NCBI RefSeq assembly: GCF_001750725.1
Contig: NZ_CP017279.1
Location: 1,488,001-1,552,000 of the forward strand
Direction of reading: 5' to 3'
From: Enterobacter ludwigii
GTDB taxonomy: Bacteria > Pseudomonadota > Gammaproteobacteria > Enterobacterales > Enterobacteriaceae
DNA: 64,000 bases
Within the stretch, counting starts at the first letter, position 1, and each line of letters opens with the position of its first letter. The notes beneath the pieces were generated by a model, which saw only the letters and a program-made list of their open reading frames with translations, was not told the DNA's origin and did not search any database. The position numbers were made by a program, and so were the translations under genes. Shown here piece after piece: positions 1 through 8,322 of this stretch.

Positions 1-2
1 AT

Positions 3-362
3 TTTCTGCGCCGCCTGAGCGTCGAGACCGATTGCGCCGATGTGCATCATGCCATTACGAATCACGAGCAGGATTTCGTCCTGCTGCACGTCGTCGGGAG
101 CCCGCAGCAGTTCACCCGCCGTCACGTTCCCGGTGCGGTACATATGCCGTGGCGTCAGATTACCGCCGAACGCATGGCCCAGTGGCCTGACGGCACGCTG
201 TTTGTGGTCTATTGCGCCGGGCCTCACTGCAACGGTGCGGACAGAGCCGCGCTGAAGCTGGCGCGTCTGGGGCTGCCGGTGAAAATTATGCTCGGCGGGA
301 TCACCGGCTGGGAAGATGAAAAGTTTGAGTTTGCGAGCCAGGAATCGCTCTCCGCACTGTGA
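3..362 (+). CDS. Rhodanese-domain protein, 5' end outside window
   Basis: The reading frame is open from the first complete codon at position 3 to the TGA at 360-362, so the true start lies upstream of the window. The visible 119 residues form a rhodanese (sulfurtransferase-like) domain: a substrate-cradle segment with HVPGAVHMPW, then the active-site loop VYCAGPHCNGAD containing the candidate catalytic cysteine, then LGLPVKIMLGGITGW, the usual end of the fold. Rhodaneses move sulfane sulfur via a cysteine persulfide; the CAGPHCNGA loop is the kind often found fused behind an ArsR-type regulator, which could be the missing N-terminus, but that is inference. No partner gene is visible downstream before the MetJ-like sites. 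Confidence 0.8.
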   Translation, partial: FLRRLSVETDCADVHHAITNHEQDFVLLHVVGSPQQFTRRHVPGAVHMPWRQITAERMAQWPDGTLFVVYCAGPHCNGADRAALKLARLGLPVKIMLGGITGWEDEKFEFASQESLSAL

Positions 363-432
363 AGATGAATTTTTTTCAACACCCGTGAAATTTTCTCGTT
401 TGCCGGCTGGCGGCAGGTATGACATCTTTTTT

Positions 433-456
433 GGACATTTAGACATCCAGAAGTCT
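433..456 (+). promoter_or_regulatory. Tandem met boxes (MetJ operator)
   Basis: Three contiguous 8-mers, GGACATTT, AGACATCC and AGAAGTCT, match the MetJ consensus AGACGTCT at 5, 6 and 7 of 8 positions; a further related 8-mer TGACATCT lies at 420-427. Contiguous 8-bp repeats are the classical MetJ-SAM operator layout. They sit 63 bp upstream of the methionine synthase-like gene, so repression by SAM-loaded MetJ is the natural inference. Confidence 0.7.
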
Positions 457-518
457 AAGGATTCAAGTAATGAATTATCACTGCAGGCAATTATTGTCGG
501 CAGATAAAGGAGATTTCC

Positions 519-1622
519 ATGCAACGACACCATGCCCCATACCGCGCCGATGTAGTCGGCAGCTTTTTACGTCCGGATGCCATCAAACAGGCTCGCCTGA
601 AATTCGCCAGCGGCGAAATTGATGCCGGGCAGCTACGTGCGGTTGAGGATGAGGCGATCCGCCATGTTGTCGAGCAGCAGTGCGCCTGTGGGTTGCATGT
701 GGTGACTGACGGTGAATTTCGTCGTGCCTGGTGGCACTTTGATTTCTTCGACGGTCTGCAGGGTGTTGAGCGTTACGATTCTCAGCAGGGTATTCAGTTC
801 AACGGTGTTCAGACCAAAGCCCACGGCGTGCGCGTGACCGGCAAGCTGGGCTTTGGCGATCACCCGATGCTGGCGGATTTCCGCTACCTGAAAAGCATTA
901 GCGGCAATGCTCAGCCGAAGATGACCATTCCCAGCCCGAGCGTGCTGCATTTCCGCGGTGGGCGCAAAGACATTGATGCAACGGTCTACCCGGATCTGAA
1001 GGACTATTTTGACGATCTGGCGACCACCTGGCGGGACGCGATCCGGGCGTTTTACGACGCGGGCTGCCGTTATCTGCAGCTGGATGACACCGTCTGGGCC
1101 TATCTCTGTTCGGACGATCAACGTCGTCAGATCCGCGAGCGTGGTGACGATGCCGACGAGCTGGCGCGTATATATGCCCGCGTTCTGAATAAGGCACTGG
1201 AGGGCAAGCCGGACGATCTCACCATCGGCCTGCATGTCTGTCGCGGCAACTTCCGTTCAACCTGGATTTCCGAAGGGGGCTATGAGCCGGTGGCTGAAGT
1301 GCTGTTCGGGACGGTCAACGTGGATGCCTTTTTCCTTGAGTACGACAATGACCGGAGCGGTGATTTTGCGCCACTGCGTTTTGTTCGCCCGGGCAAGCAG
1401 CAGGTGGTGCTCGGTCTTATCACCACTAAAAATGGCGAGCTGGAGAACCCGGAAGGGGTGAAGGCGCGTCTGGAGGAGGCGGCGAAATACGTGGCTAAAG
1501 AGCAGATTTGCCTGAGCCCGCAGTGCGGATTTGCCTCTACCGAAGAGGGCAACAGCCTGAGTGAAACCCAGCAGTGGGACAAAGTCCGCCTGGTGACGCA
1601 GATCGCCAGCGAAGTCTGGTAA
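519..1622 (+). CDS. Cobalamin-independent methionine synthase-like protein (YxjG/YxjH type, MetE C-terminal family)
   Basis: This 367-aa protein is a single UROD/MetE-like TIM barrel, half the length of full MetE, as in the YxjG/YxjH group that transfers a methyl group to homocysteine or related thiols. It opens with the typical VVGSFLRPDAIKQAR. The zinc-binding pattern is visible: H239 and C241 in LHVCRGN and C336 in LSPQCGFAS. The start is set by the strong ribosome site AAAGGAGA just upstream. Three adjacent met boxes upstream argue for control by MetJ and for a role in methionine supply. The exact methyl donor cannot be read from sequence. A strong hairpin follows the stop, so it is probably transcribed alone and not with the urea transporter downstream. 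Confidence 0.88.
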   Translation: MQRHHAPYRADVVGSFLRPDAIKQARLKFASGEIDAGQLRAVEDEAIRHVVEQQCACGLHVVTDGEFRRAWWHFDFFDGLQGVERYDSQQGIQFNGVQTKAHGVRVTGKLGFGDHPMLADFRYLKSISGNAQPKMTIPSPSVLHFRGGRKDIDATVYPDLKDYFDDLATTWRDAIRAFYDAGCRYLQLDDTVWAYLCSDDQRRQIRERGDDADELARIYARVLNKALEGKPDDLTIGLHVCRGNFRSTWISEGGYEPVAEVLFGTVNVDAFFLEYDNDRSGDFAPLRFVRPGKQQVVLGLITTKNGELENPEGVKARLEEAAKYVAKEQICLSPQCGFASTEEGNSLSETQQWDKVRLVTQIASEVW

Positions 1623-1633
1623 ACCCTCCGCCA

Positions 1634-1664
1634 CAGCGCTGCATTATAAAAGTGCAGCGCTGTA
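1634..1664 (+). terminator. Hairpin downstream of the methionine synthase-like gene
   Basis: Perfect 11-bp stem ACAGCGCTGCA / TGCAGCGCTGT with a 9-nt loop. A T-rich stretch follows only about 12 nt later, so it is a probable but not textbook Rho-independent terminator separating this gene from urtA. Confidence 0.6.
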
Positions 1665-1825
1665 CCATTCTGAGTCGTTCTTTTTACATCCTTCGTTACC
1701 TCTCCTGTCATAGCGCTTTATCCATCCTGGCATCCTTTTTGCTCTCTCTAAGCTGACGTTTTTATTTTCTGCGTCCACGCCGTAACGGACGCCTTTGCAC
1801 AGCTTTCTTTTTCAGGAGTGAAAAT

Positions 1826-3097
1826 ATGCACCGTCGTACCTTATTAAAAGCCTTCGCATTGTCCGCGTCTGTCGTAGCTATGGGGATGAGTTTTGGCGCT
1901 CAGGCGGCCGATACCATCAAGGTGGGGATCATGCATTCCCTTTCCGGCACGATGGCGATTTCCGAAACCCCGCTTAAAGATGTTGCGCTGATGACCATCG
2001 ATGAGATCAACGCCAAAGGGGGCGTGCTGGGTAAGAAGCTGGAACCGGTAGTGGTTGACCCGGCCTCGAACTGGCCGCTGTTTGCCGAAAAAGCGCGCCA
2101 GCTGCTGAGCCAGGACAAAGTGGCGGTGGTGTTTGGTTGCTGGACGTCGGTGTCGCGTAAATCGGTGCTGCCGGTGTTTGAGGAGCTGAACGGACTGCTG
2201 TTCTACCCGGTGCAGTATGAGGGTGAAGAGATGTCACCTAACGTCTTCTATACCGGTGCCGCGCCAAACCAGCAGGCGATCCCGGCGGTGGAGTACCTGA
2301 TGAGTGAAGACGGAGGCAGCGCGAAACGCTTCTTCCTGTTAGGCACCGACTACGTTTATCCCCGCACCACGAATAAAATCTTGCGTGCTTTCCTGCATTC
2401 GAAAGGGGTGGAAGACAAAGACATTGAAGAGGTATACACCCCGTTTGGTCACAGCGATTACCAGACAATCGTTTCCAGTATCAAAAAATTCTCTGCCGGA
2501 GGTAAAACCGCGGTGGTTTCCACCATCAACGGCGACTCCAACGTTCCATTCTATAAAGAGCTGGCTAACCAGGGCCTGAAAGCTACCGATGTTCCGGTTG
2601 TGGCCTTCTCCGTGGGAGAAGAGGAGCTGCGCGGGATCGACACCAAACCGCTGGTGGGCAACCTGGCGGCGTGGAACTACTTTGAGTCCGTTGATAACCC
2701 GACCAACCAGGCGTTTGTGGCGGATTACAAAGCGTATGCCAGGGCACACAAATTGCCGAATGCCGACACCGTGGTCACCAACGACCCGATGGAAGCCACC
2801 TACGTCGGGATCCACATGTGGGCGCAGGCGGTTGAAAAAGCAGGTACCACCGACGTCGATAAAGTTCGGGCGGCAATGGCCGGTCAGTCCTTCAAGGCAC
2901 CTTCAGGCTTTACGCTCACCATGGATGCCACCAACCACCATCTGCATAAGCCGGTCATGATTGGCGAAATTGAAGGTAACGGCCAGTTTAATGTGGTCTG
3001 GCAGACGGAACAGCCGGTGCGCGCCCAGCCGTGGAGTCCCTTCATTGCCGGTAATGACAAAAAGCCCGATCAGCCGATGAAAACCGCCAGCAACTAA
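1826..3097 (+). CDS. urtA: Urea ABC transporter substrate-binding protein UrtA
   Basis: Periplasmic binding protein of the high-affinity urea importer, 423 aa, first gene of urtABCDE. The N-terminus MHRRTLLKAFALSASVVAMGMSFGAQA is a signal peptide with a twin-arginine pair. The mature protein begins ADTIKVGIMHSLSGTMAISE, the usual opening of the Leu/Ile/Val-type periplasmic binding family, and GCWTSVSRKSVLPVFEELNGLLFYPVQYEGEE is characteristic of UrtA. The ribosome site is AGGAGTG. The next gene starts 24 bp after the stop. In many bacteria urt operons respond to nitrogen limitation through NtrC; I see no NtrC or sigma-54 element I would defend here. Confidence 0.93.
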   Translation: MHRRTLLKAFALSASVVAMGMSFGAQAADTIKVGIMHSLSGTMAISETPLKDVALMTIDEINAKGGVLGKKLEPVVVDPASNWPLFAEKARQLLSQDKVAVVFGCWTSVSRKSVLPVFEELNGLLFYPVQYEGEEMSPNVFYTGAAPNQQAIPAVEYLMSEDGGSAKRFFLLGTDYVYPRTTNKILRAFLHSKGVEDKDIEEVYTPFGHSDYQTIVSSIKKFSAGGKTAVVSTINGDSNVPFYKELANQGLKATDVPVVAFSVGEEELRGIDTKPLVGNLAAWNYFESVDNPTNQAFVADYKAYARAHKLPNADTVVTNDPMEATYVGIHMWAQAVEKAGTTDVDKVRAAMAGQSFKAPSGFTLTMDATNHHLHKPVMIGEIEGNGQFNVVWQTEQPVRAQPWSPFIAGNDKKPDQPMKTASN

Positions 3098-3121
3098 GTT
3101 ATCACCGCAGGGAGAATAGTC

Positions 3122-4696
3122 ATGAACGCCATACGCACGATCATCGCTATTGTGTGGCTTACCGGACTGCTGCCAGGGATGGTGCAGGCATCGGATGCCG
3201 ACCAATTCGTGGCCGCCAGTCGCAGCCAGCAGGCAGAACTGTTGACGCAGTGGGCAACCGCACCGGAGGCGGCACGGTTGCCGCTGCTCCAGGCGCTACA
3301 AAGTGAAAGTCTCTATACCGACAGCCAGAAACATGCGTTTGCACAACGCCAGGGGGCAATGGTTTCCCTGGGTGAAACAAAAGCCGCAGCAGGCCAAACC
3401 AAAGCCGTGCGTCTGACCAACCGGCTGCGCAATCTGGTGGCGACGGCAATGGCAACCCATCAACTTGTGAGTGACAGTGTCACGGAAAGGCGTGCGGCAG
3501 CTCGTCAACTCCAGCGGGATGCGCAGCCTGAAATGCTCGATTTCCTGCAAAAACAGGTGAGCAGCGAAACGGATGATGTGGCCCGTCAGTCGCTGAAGCT
3601 GGCGCTGGCGAACCTCCAGCTGGCAAGTCCGAAGGCTGCGGTGCGCCTGAACGCTGTGGCGCTGTTAGGGCAATCAGACGATCCGGACGTTCAGTCCCGG
3701 CTGATGCCGTATACGCAGGCAGGATCGGAGCCGGATGCCGGCGTGCGTGCTGCCGCTGCCGAAAGTCTGAAACAGATTGAGCATCGCCTGATGTGGGGCG
3801 ATCTGCTTGGTCAGGCGTTTATGGGGCTCTCGCTGGGGTCGGTACTGTTGCTCGCCGCGCTGGGGCTGGCAATTACCTACGGCCTGCTGGGGGTGATTAA
3901 CATGGCTCACGGGGAGATGCTGATGCTGGGCGCGTACGCCACCTGGATGGTTCAGCAGGTGATGGCCGGCTTCGCCCCACAGTGGCTGGCGCTCTACCCG
4001 ATCGTTGCGCTGCCGGTGGCGTTTATTGTGACCGCCAGCATCGGGATGGTGCTCGAGCGTACCGTTATTCGTCATTTGTATGGCCGACCGCTGGAAACGC
4101 TGCTGGCGACATGGGGTATCAGCCTGATGATTATTCAGCTGGTACGCATGACGTTTGGCGCCCAGAACCTGGAGGTGGCAAACCCGGCATGGCTGTCCGG
4201 TGGCGTGCAGGTGTTTGCCAATCTGACGCTACCGTGGAACCGCATTGTGGTACTGGGTTTTGTGCTGCTGGTGCTGTTCTTCACGTGGCTCATTCTGAAC
4301 AAAACCCGTCTTGGACTGAACGTGCGCGCAGTGACCCAAAATCGCAGCATGGCAGCCTGCTGCGGGGTACCGACAGGTCGCGTCGATATGCTGGCCTTTG
4401 GGCTTGGCTCGGGGATTGCGGGTCTGGGGGGCGTGGCGTTATCGCAGTTAGGCAACGTTGGGCCAGAACTGGGCCAGGGTTACATCATCGACTCGTTCCT
4501 GGTGGTGGTGCTTGGCGGGGTGGGTCAACTGGCAGGTAGCGTGGCCGCGGCGTTTGGGCTGGGGATCTTTAATAAAATTCTCGAACCGCAAATGGGGGCA
4601 GTATTGGGCAAAATCCTGATCCTGGTGGCGATTATTCTGTTTATTCAGAAACGTCCGCAGGGGTTATTCGCACTGAAAGGGAGGGTTACTGACTGA
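3122..4696 (+). CDS. urtB: Urea ABC transporter permease UrtB
   Basis: Inner-membrane permease, 524 aa. Residues 1-24 form a signal sequence. About residues 25-220 are a soluble, helical, presumably periplasmic domain typical of proteobacterial UrtB and absent from LivH. From about residue 225 the LivH-like membrane domain begins (LGQAFMGLSLGSVLLLAALGLAITYGLLGVINMAHGEMLMLGAY), with the N-M-A-H-G-E signature of branched-chain-type permeases, and ends with FIQKRPQGLFALKGR. It forms the translocation pore with UrtC. The stop codon overlaps the urtC start (ATGA), implying coupled translation. Confidence 0.93.
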   Translation: MNAIRTIIAIVWLTGLLPGMVQASDADQFVAASRSQQAELLTQWATAPEAARLPLLQALQSESLYTDSQKHAFAQRQGAMVSLGETKAAAGQTKAVRLTNRLRNLVATAMATHQLVSDSVTERRAAARQLQRDAQPEMLDFLQKQVSSETDDVARQSLKLALANLQLASPKAAVRLNAVALLGQSDDPDVQSRLMPYTQAGSEPDAGVRAAAAESLKQIEHRLMWGDLLGQAFMGLSLGSVLLLAALGLAITYGLLGVINMAHGEMLMLGAYATWMVQQVMAGFAPQWLALYPIVALPVAFIVTASIGMVLERTVIRHLYGRPLETLLATWGISLMIIQLVRMTFGAQNLEVANPAWLSGGVQVFANLTLPWNRIVVLGFVLLVLFFTWLILNKTRLGLNVRAVTQNRSMAACCGVPTGRVDMLAFGLGSGIAGLGGVALSQLGNVGPELGQGYIIDSFLVVVLGGVGQLAGSVAAAFGLGIFNKILEPQMGAVLGKILILVAIILFIQKRPQGLFALKGRVTD

Positions 4697-5769
4697 TGAG
4701 CCAGCCGCTTACCTTAACGCTGGCGCGCAAAGCGCCACGCACGACGCAGATAGCCGGTAGCCTGATCGTGGCCTGCCTGCTGATTTTACCGTTTTTCGCC
4801 TTACTGCCCGCGACGCATCCGCTGGCGATTTCGACCTGGATGCTCACGCTCACGGGTAAGATCCTCTGCTATGCCATTGTCGCCGTGGCGCTCGATCTGG
4901 TCTGGGGCTATGCCGGAATGCTCTCCCTGGGGCACGGTATCTTCTTCGCGCTGGGCGGCTATGCGATGGGCATGTACCTGATGCGCCAGGCGGCGGGTGA
5001 CGGGCTGCCCGCGTTTATGTCGTTTCTCTCCTGGAGTGAACTGCCGTGGTTCTGGTGGGGGACGCAGCACTTTGTCTGGGCACTGGTATTAATTGTGATG
5101 GTGCCGGGGCTGCTGGCGCTGGTGTTTGGCTGGTTTGCCTTTCGCTCAAAAATCAAAGGGGTCTATTTTTCGATCATGACCCAGGCGCTGACGTACGCGG
5201 GGATGTTGCTGTTCTTTCGCAATGAAACCGGCTTTGGCGGGAATAACGGTTTTACCGGTTTTACCACGCTGCTTGGGTTTTCCGTTACCGCGACCACCAC
5301 CCGTATCGCGCTGTTTCTGGCTACCGTGATGCTGTTGCTGATAGCGCTGGGCACAGGCTTCGCGCTGGCGAAAAGTAAGTTCGGTCGCATTCTGACCGCG
5401 GTGCGTGACGCCGAAAACCGCCTGACGTTTTGCGGGTACGATCCCCGCGGTTTCAAGCTGCTGGTGTGGACACTTTCAGCCGTACTCTGCGGTCTGGCTG
5501 GCGCACTGTATGTGCCGCAGGTGGGCATTATCAACCCGGGTGAAATGTCGCCAACCAACTCAATTGAAGCGGCCATCTGGGTTGCGCTGGGGGGGCGCGG
5601 CACGCTGGTCGGCCCGGTGATAGGCGCGGCGCTGGTGAACGGTGCGAAGAGCGTCTTTACCGTTGCCCTGCCGGAATACTGGCAGCTGTTTCTGGGGCTG
5701 ATTTTCATCGCCGTGACGCTGTTTTTACCGCGCGGTGTCTACGGTCTGTTTCGTAAGGGAGAACACTGA
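4696..5769 (+). CDS. urtC: Urea ABC transporter permease UrtC
   Basis: Second permease of the urea importer, 357 aa, LivM-like. It has about eight hydrophobic segments and the family signatures VWGYAGMLSLGHGIFFALGGYAMGMYL and GRILTAVRDAENRLTFCGYDPRGFKLLVW, the latter being the cytoplasmic loop that couples to the ATPase. EAAIWVALGGRGTLVGPVIGAALVNG is also conserved. The start ATG overlaps the urtB stop by one base, and its own stop TGA overlaps the urtD ATG in the same way, so urtBCD are probably translationally coupled. Confidence 0.93.
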   Translation: MSQPLTLTLARKAPRTTQIAGSLIVACLLILPFFALLPATHPLAISTWMLTLTGKILCYAIVAVALDLVWGYAGMLSLGHGIFFALGGYAMGMYLMRQAAGDGLPAFMSFLSWSELPWFWWGTQHFVWALVLIVMVPGLLALVFGWFAFRSKIKGVYFSIMTQALTYAGMLLFFRNETGFGGNNGFTGFTTLLGFSVTATTTRIALFLATVMLLLIALGTGFALAKSKFGRILTAVRDAENRLTFCGYDPRGFKLLVWTLSAVLCGLAGALYVPQVGIINPGEMSPTNSIEAAIWVALGGRGTLVGPVIGAALVNGAKSVFTVALPEYWQLFLGLIFIAVTLFLPRGVYGLFRKGEH

Positions 5770-6566
5770 TGCAGCCAGCCGAAGGATTATTTACCCGCCA
5801 GTTACCCGGGGATCGCTATCGTGACCAGACCGATCCGGTGCTGCAGCTTGAAGCCATCAACGTGAATTTTGATGGTTTTCAGGCGCTGACGGACCTCTCA
5901 CTGAACATTGGCGTGGGTGAATTGCGCTGCGTGATTGGCCCCAACGGTGCGGGAAAAACGACATTAATGGACGTGATTACCGGCAAAACGCGGCCTAAAA
6001 GCGGCAGAGCGCTGTACGATCAATCCATCGACCTGACGGCGCTTGAACCCGCCGAGATTGCCCGCCAGGGCATCGGACGTAAGTTCCAGAAGCCCACGGT
6101 CTTTGAAGCGCTCTCGGTGTGGGAAAACCTTGAGATTGCGATGAAAACCGACAAGTCCGTCTGGGCGAGCCTGCGGGCCAGACTCAACGGCGAGCAGCGG
6201 GACCGTATTGACGAGATGCTGCTCTTGCTGCGGCTTGGCGGTGAGCGCGATCGCCGCGCCGGGCTGCTTTCGCACGGGCAAAAGCAGTTTCTGGAGATTG
6301 GCATGCTGCTGGTGCAGGACCCGCATCTGCTGTTGCTGGATGAACCGGCGGCCGGAATGACCGACGCGGAGACCGACTATACGGCTGAGCTGTTCAGAAC
6401 CCTTGCGGGCAAACACTCCCTGATGGTGGTCGAGCACGATATGGGCTTTGTCGAAACCATTGCCGATCACGTGACGGTACTGCACCAGGGACGCGTGCTG
6501 GCGGAGGGGTCACTTCGCCAGGTGCAGGCGAATGAGCAGGTCATAGAAGTCTATCTGGGACGCTAA
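5769..6566 (+). CDS. urtD: Urea ABC transporter ATP-binding protein UrtD
   Basis: Cytoplasmic ATPase, 265 aa. Walker A GPNGAGKTTLMDVITG, an ABC signature in the variant form LSHGQKQ typical of UrtD, Walker B LLLLDEP and the switch histidine in VVEHDMGFVETIADHVTVLHQGR are all intact. The first 25 residues before VLQLEAINVNFDG are less conserved, as is usual for UrtD. Partners are UrtE and the permeases UrtBC. urtE follows after 9 bp with its own ribosome site AAGGAG. Confidence 0.93.
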   Translation: MQPAEGLFTRQLPGDRYRDQTDPVLQLEAINVNFDGFQALTDLSLNIGVGELRCVIGPNGAGKTTLMDVITGKTRPKSGRALYDQSIDLTALEPAEIARQGIGRKFQKPTVFEALSVWENLEIAMKTDKSVWASLRARLNGEQRDRIDEMLLLLRLGGERDRRAGLLSHGQKQFLEIGMLLVQDPHLLLLDEPAAGMTDAETDYTAELFRTLAGKHSLMVVEHDMGFVETIADHVTVLHQGRVLAEGSLRQVQANEQVIEVYLGR

Positions 6567-6575
6567 GGAGTCGTC

Positions 6576-7274
6576 ATGTTACAGGTGAACGAACTGAATC
6601 AGTATTACGGCGGCAGTCATATTCTGCGCGGGGTCAGTTTTGAGGCGGCGACCGGCGAAGTGACCTGCCTGCTGGGGCGCAACGGGGTGGGGAAAACCAC
6701 GCTGCTCAAGTGTCTGATGGGCCTGATCCCGGTAAAAACAGGAGACATTATCTGGCAGGGAAAAAAAATCACCCACAGCAAGCCGCACCAGCGCGTGCAG
6801 TCGGGTGTGGCCTATGTTCCGCAGGGGCGTGAGATTTTTCCACGCTTAACGGTCGAGGAGAATCTGTTGCTCGGGCTGTCACGCTTCCCCGCCCGCGACG
6901 CAAAGCGCGTCCCGGAGGATATCTGGCAGTTGTTCCCGGTGCTTAAAGAGATGAAGCATCGTCGTGGAGGCGATCTCTCCGGCGGTCAGCAGCAACAGCT
7001 GGCGATTGGTCGCGCCCTGGCGAGCCGGCCACAGCTGTTAATCCTCGATGAACCCACGGAAGGTATTCAGCCGTCGGTAATCAAAGAGATAGGCCTGGTG
7101 ATCCGCAAGCTGGCGGACAGAGGGGATATGGCAATCCTGCTCGTAGAGCAGTTTTACGATTTCGCCGCTGAACTTGCCGACAGCTATCTGCTGATGTCGC
7201 GCGGGACCATCATTCAGCGTGGACGGGGCGATACAATGGAACAAGAGGGCGTTCGCGGACTGGTTGCGATTTGA
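6576..7274 (+). CDS. urtE: Urea ABC transporter ATP-binding protein UrtE
   Basis: Second ATPase of the importer, 232 aa, LivF-like. Walker [19 protein letters not shown], signature [16 protein letters not shown], Walker [16 protein letters not shown] and the H-loop region [15 protein letters not shown] are intact. It closes the urt operon: its stop TGA lies inside the Zur-type palindrome of the next gene. No urease structural or accessory genes flank the operon inside this window, so imported urea would need urease or urea amidolyase encoded elsewhere. Confidence 0.93.
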   Translation: MLQVNELNQYYGGSHILRGVSFEAATGEVTCLLGRNGVGKTTLLKCLMGLIPVKTGDIIWQGKKITHSKPHQRVQSGVAYVPQGREIFPRLTVEENLLLGLSRFPARDAKRVPEDIWQLFPVLKEMKHRRGGDLSGGQQQQLAIGRALASRPQLLILDEPTEGIQPSVIKEIGLVIRKLADRGDMAILLVEQFYDFAAELADSYLLMSRGTIIQRGRGDTMEQEGVRGLVAI

Positions 7275-7294
7275 AATGTTATATTATAACATCC
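7273..7294 (+). promoter_or_regulatory. Zur-type operator of zinT
   Basis: The core ATGTTATATTATAACAT is a perfect palindrome preceded by GAA, very close to the enterobacterial Zur box. It covers a TATATT that could serve as a -10 element and ends 33 bp before the zinT start. Its first two bases are the last two bases of the urtE stop codon. Zinc-loaded Zur should repress zinT here. Confidence 0.8.
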
Positions 7295-7326
7295 TCATTC
7301 TTATAAAACGGAGTGAGGAGTTTGTT

Positions 7327-7965
7327 TTGGCTGCACATATTGGCAAATTTGCAATGACTCTGGGGGCGCTGCTGGTAAGCGGTCAGCTGTTTGCCCATTC
7401 GCATGGTCATCAGATGACGGAAGCGGAACAGAAGGCGGCGAACGGCGTCTTTGAGGATAAAGACGTCAAAGACAGAAAGCTGTCTGACTGGGATGGGACA
7501 TGGCAATCCGTCTATCCGCTTTTGCTCGATGGCGCGCTGGATCCGGTTTTTAAACAGAAAGCGCAGAAGGATAAAAAATCCTTCGACGAGGTGAAAGCTT
7601 ACTACCGCACAGGGTATGCGACGGACGTTGAGGCTATCGGCATCGAAAACAACGTGATGGTATTCCACAAAGGTAAGGCTATCGGTCGCTGCCAGTATGA
7701 TTACAGCGGCTATAAGATCCTGACTTATGCATCAGGTAAGAAAGGGGTTCGCTATCTGTTCGAGTGTAAAGATCCGGACAGCAAGGCGCCGAAGTTTGTC
7801 CAGTTCAGCGACCATACCATCGCCCCAAAAGCATCTTCCCATTTCCATATTTTTATGGGCAACACCTCCCACGAGGCGCTGCTAAAAGAGATGGATAACT
7901 GGCCGACGTACTACCCGAACGAAATGTACAAACAGCAGGTGGTCGACGAGATGCTGCACCATTAA
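7327..7965 (+). CDS. zinT: Periplasmic metal-binding protein ZinT
   Basis: ZinT (YodA) binds zinc and cadmium in the periplasm and helps ZnuABC during zinc starvation. The 212-aa product aligns across its length with E. coli ZinT as I remember it: signal peptide ([20 protein letters not shown]), a histidine-rich stretch right after it, [15 protein letters not shown], the [20 protein letters not shown] block and the metal-site segment [10 protein letters not shown]. The start chosen is TTG at 7327, because it gives a signal peptide of the right length and follows the ribosome site GGAGTGAGGAG; no ATG lies close. A longer frame from 7219 would overlap urtE and the Zur box and is unlikely. Confidence 0.88.
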   Translation: MAAHIGKFAMTLGALLVSGQLFAHSHGHQMTEAEQKAANGVFEDKDVKDRKLSDWDGTWQSVYPLLLDGALDPVFKQKAQKDKKSFDEVKAYYRTGYATDVEAIGIENNVMVFHKGKAIGRCQYDYSGYKILTYASGKKGVRYLFECKDPDSKAPKFVQFSDHTIAPKASSHFHIFMGNTSHEALLKEMDNWPTYYPNEMYKQQVVDEMLHH

Positions 7966-7978
7966 TGGCCTGCCCGAT

Positions 7979-8004
7979 GCCGGGTGGGCGTCATGCCGCC
8001 CGGC
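7979..8004. terminator. Hairpin between convergent zinT and ydeE
   Basis: Nine-base stem GCCGGGTGG / CCGCCCGGC (one G-T pair) with an 8-nt loop, between the zinT stop and the original end of ydeE. It lacks a clear T-run on either strand, so the terminator call is tentative. Confidence 0.45.
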
Positions 8005-8030
8005 GTTGAGGACTTAAGCCACTTTCGGCA

Positions 8031-8322
8031 TTTCGCACCACGCCTTCACGCTCATCCCACGCAAAATCATCAGCCAGGCAATCACGATGGCAACCATCAT
8101 GATCGCAAACAGTGACCAGTGCGGCAGGTTGGTAAGGATAATACCGGTGATCATCGGGTTTGCCGCCGCCCCAAGCTTTCGCACCACGCCTTCACGCTCA
8201 TCCCACGCAAAATCATCAGCCAGGCAATCACGATGGCAACCATCATGATCGCAAACAGTGACCAGTGCGGCAGGTTGGTAAGGATAATACCGGTGATCAT
8301 CGGGTTTGCCGCCGCCCCAAGC
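8031..8322. repeat. Exact 146-bp tandem duplication at the 3' end of ydeE
   Basis: 8031-8176 and 8177-8322 are identical over all 146 bases; the bases outside differ (A before copy one, C before copy two). 146 is not a multiple of three, so reading through the junction shifts the ydeE frame. Without the duplication the gene would end AWCEMPKVA-stop at about 8016-8018; with it the protein ends AWCESLGRRQTR. The duplication is either a recent slippage or unequal exchange event, or an assembly artefact. Confidence 0.95.
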
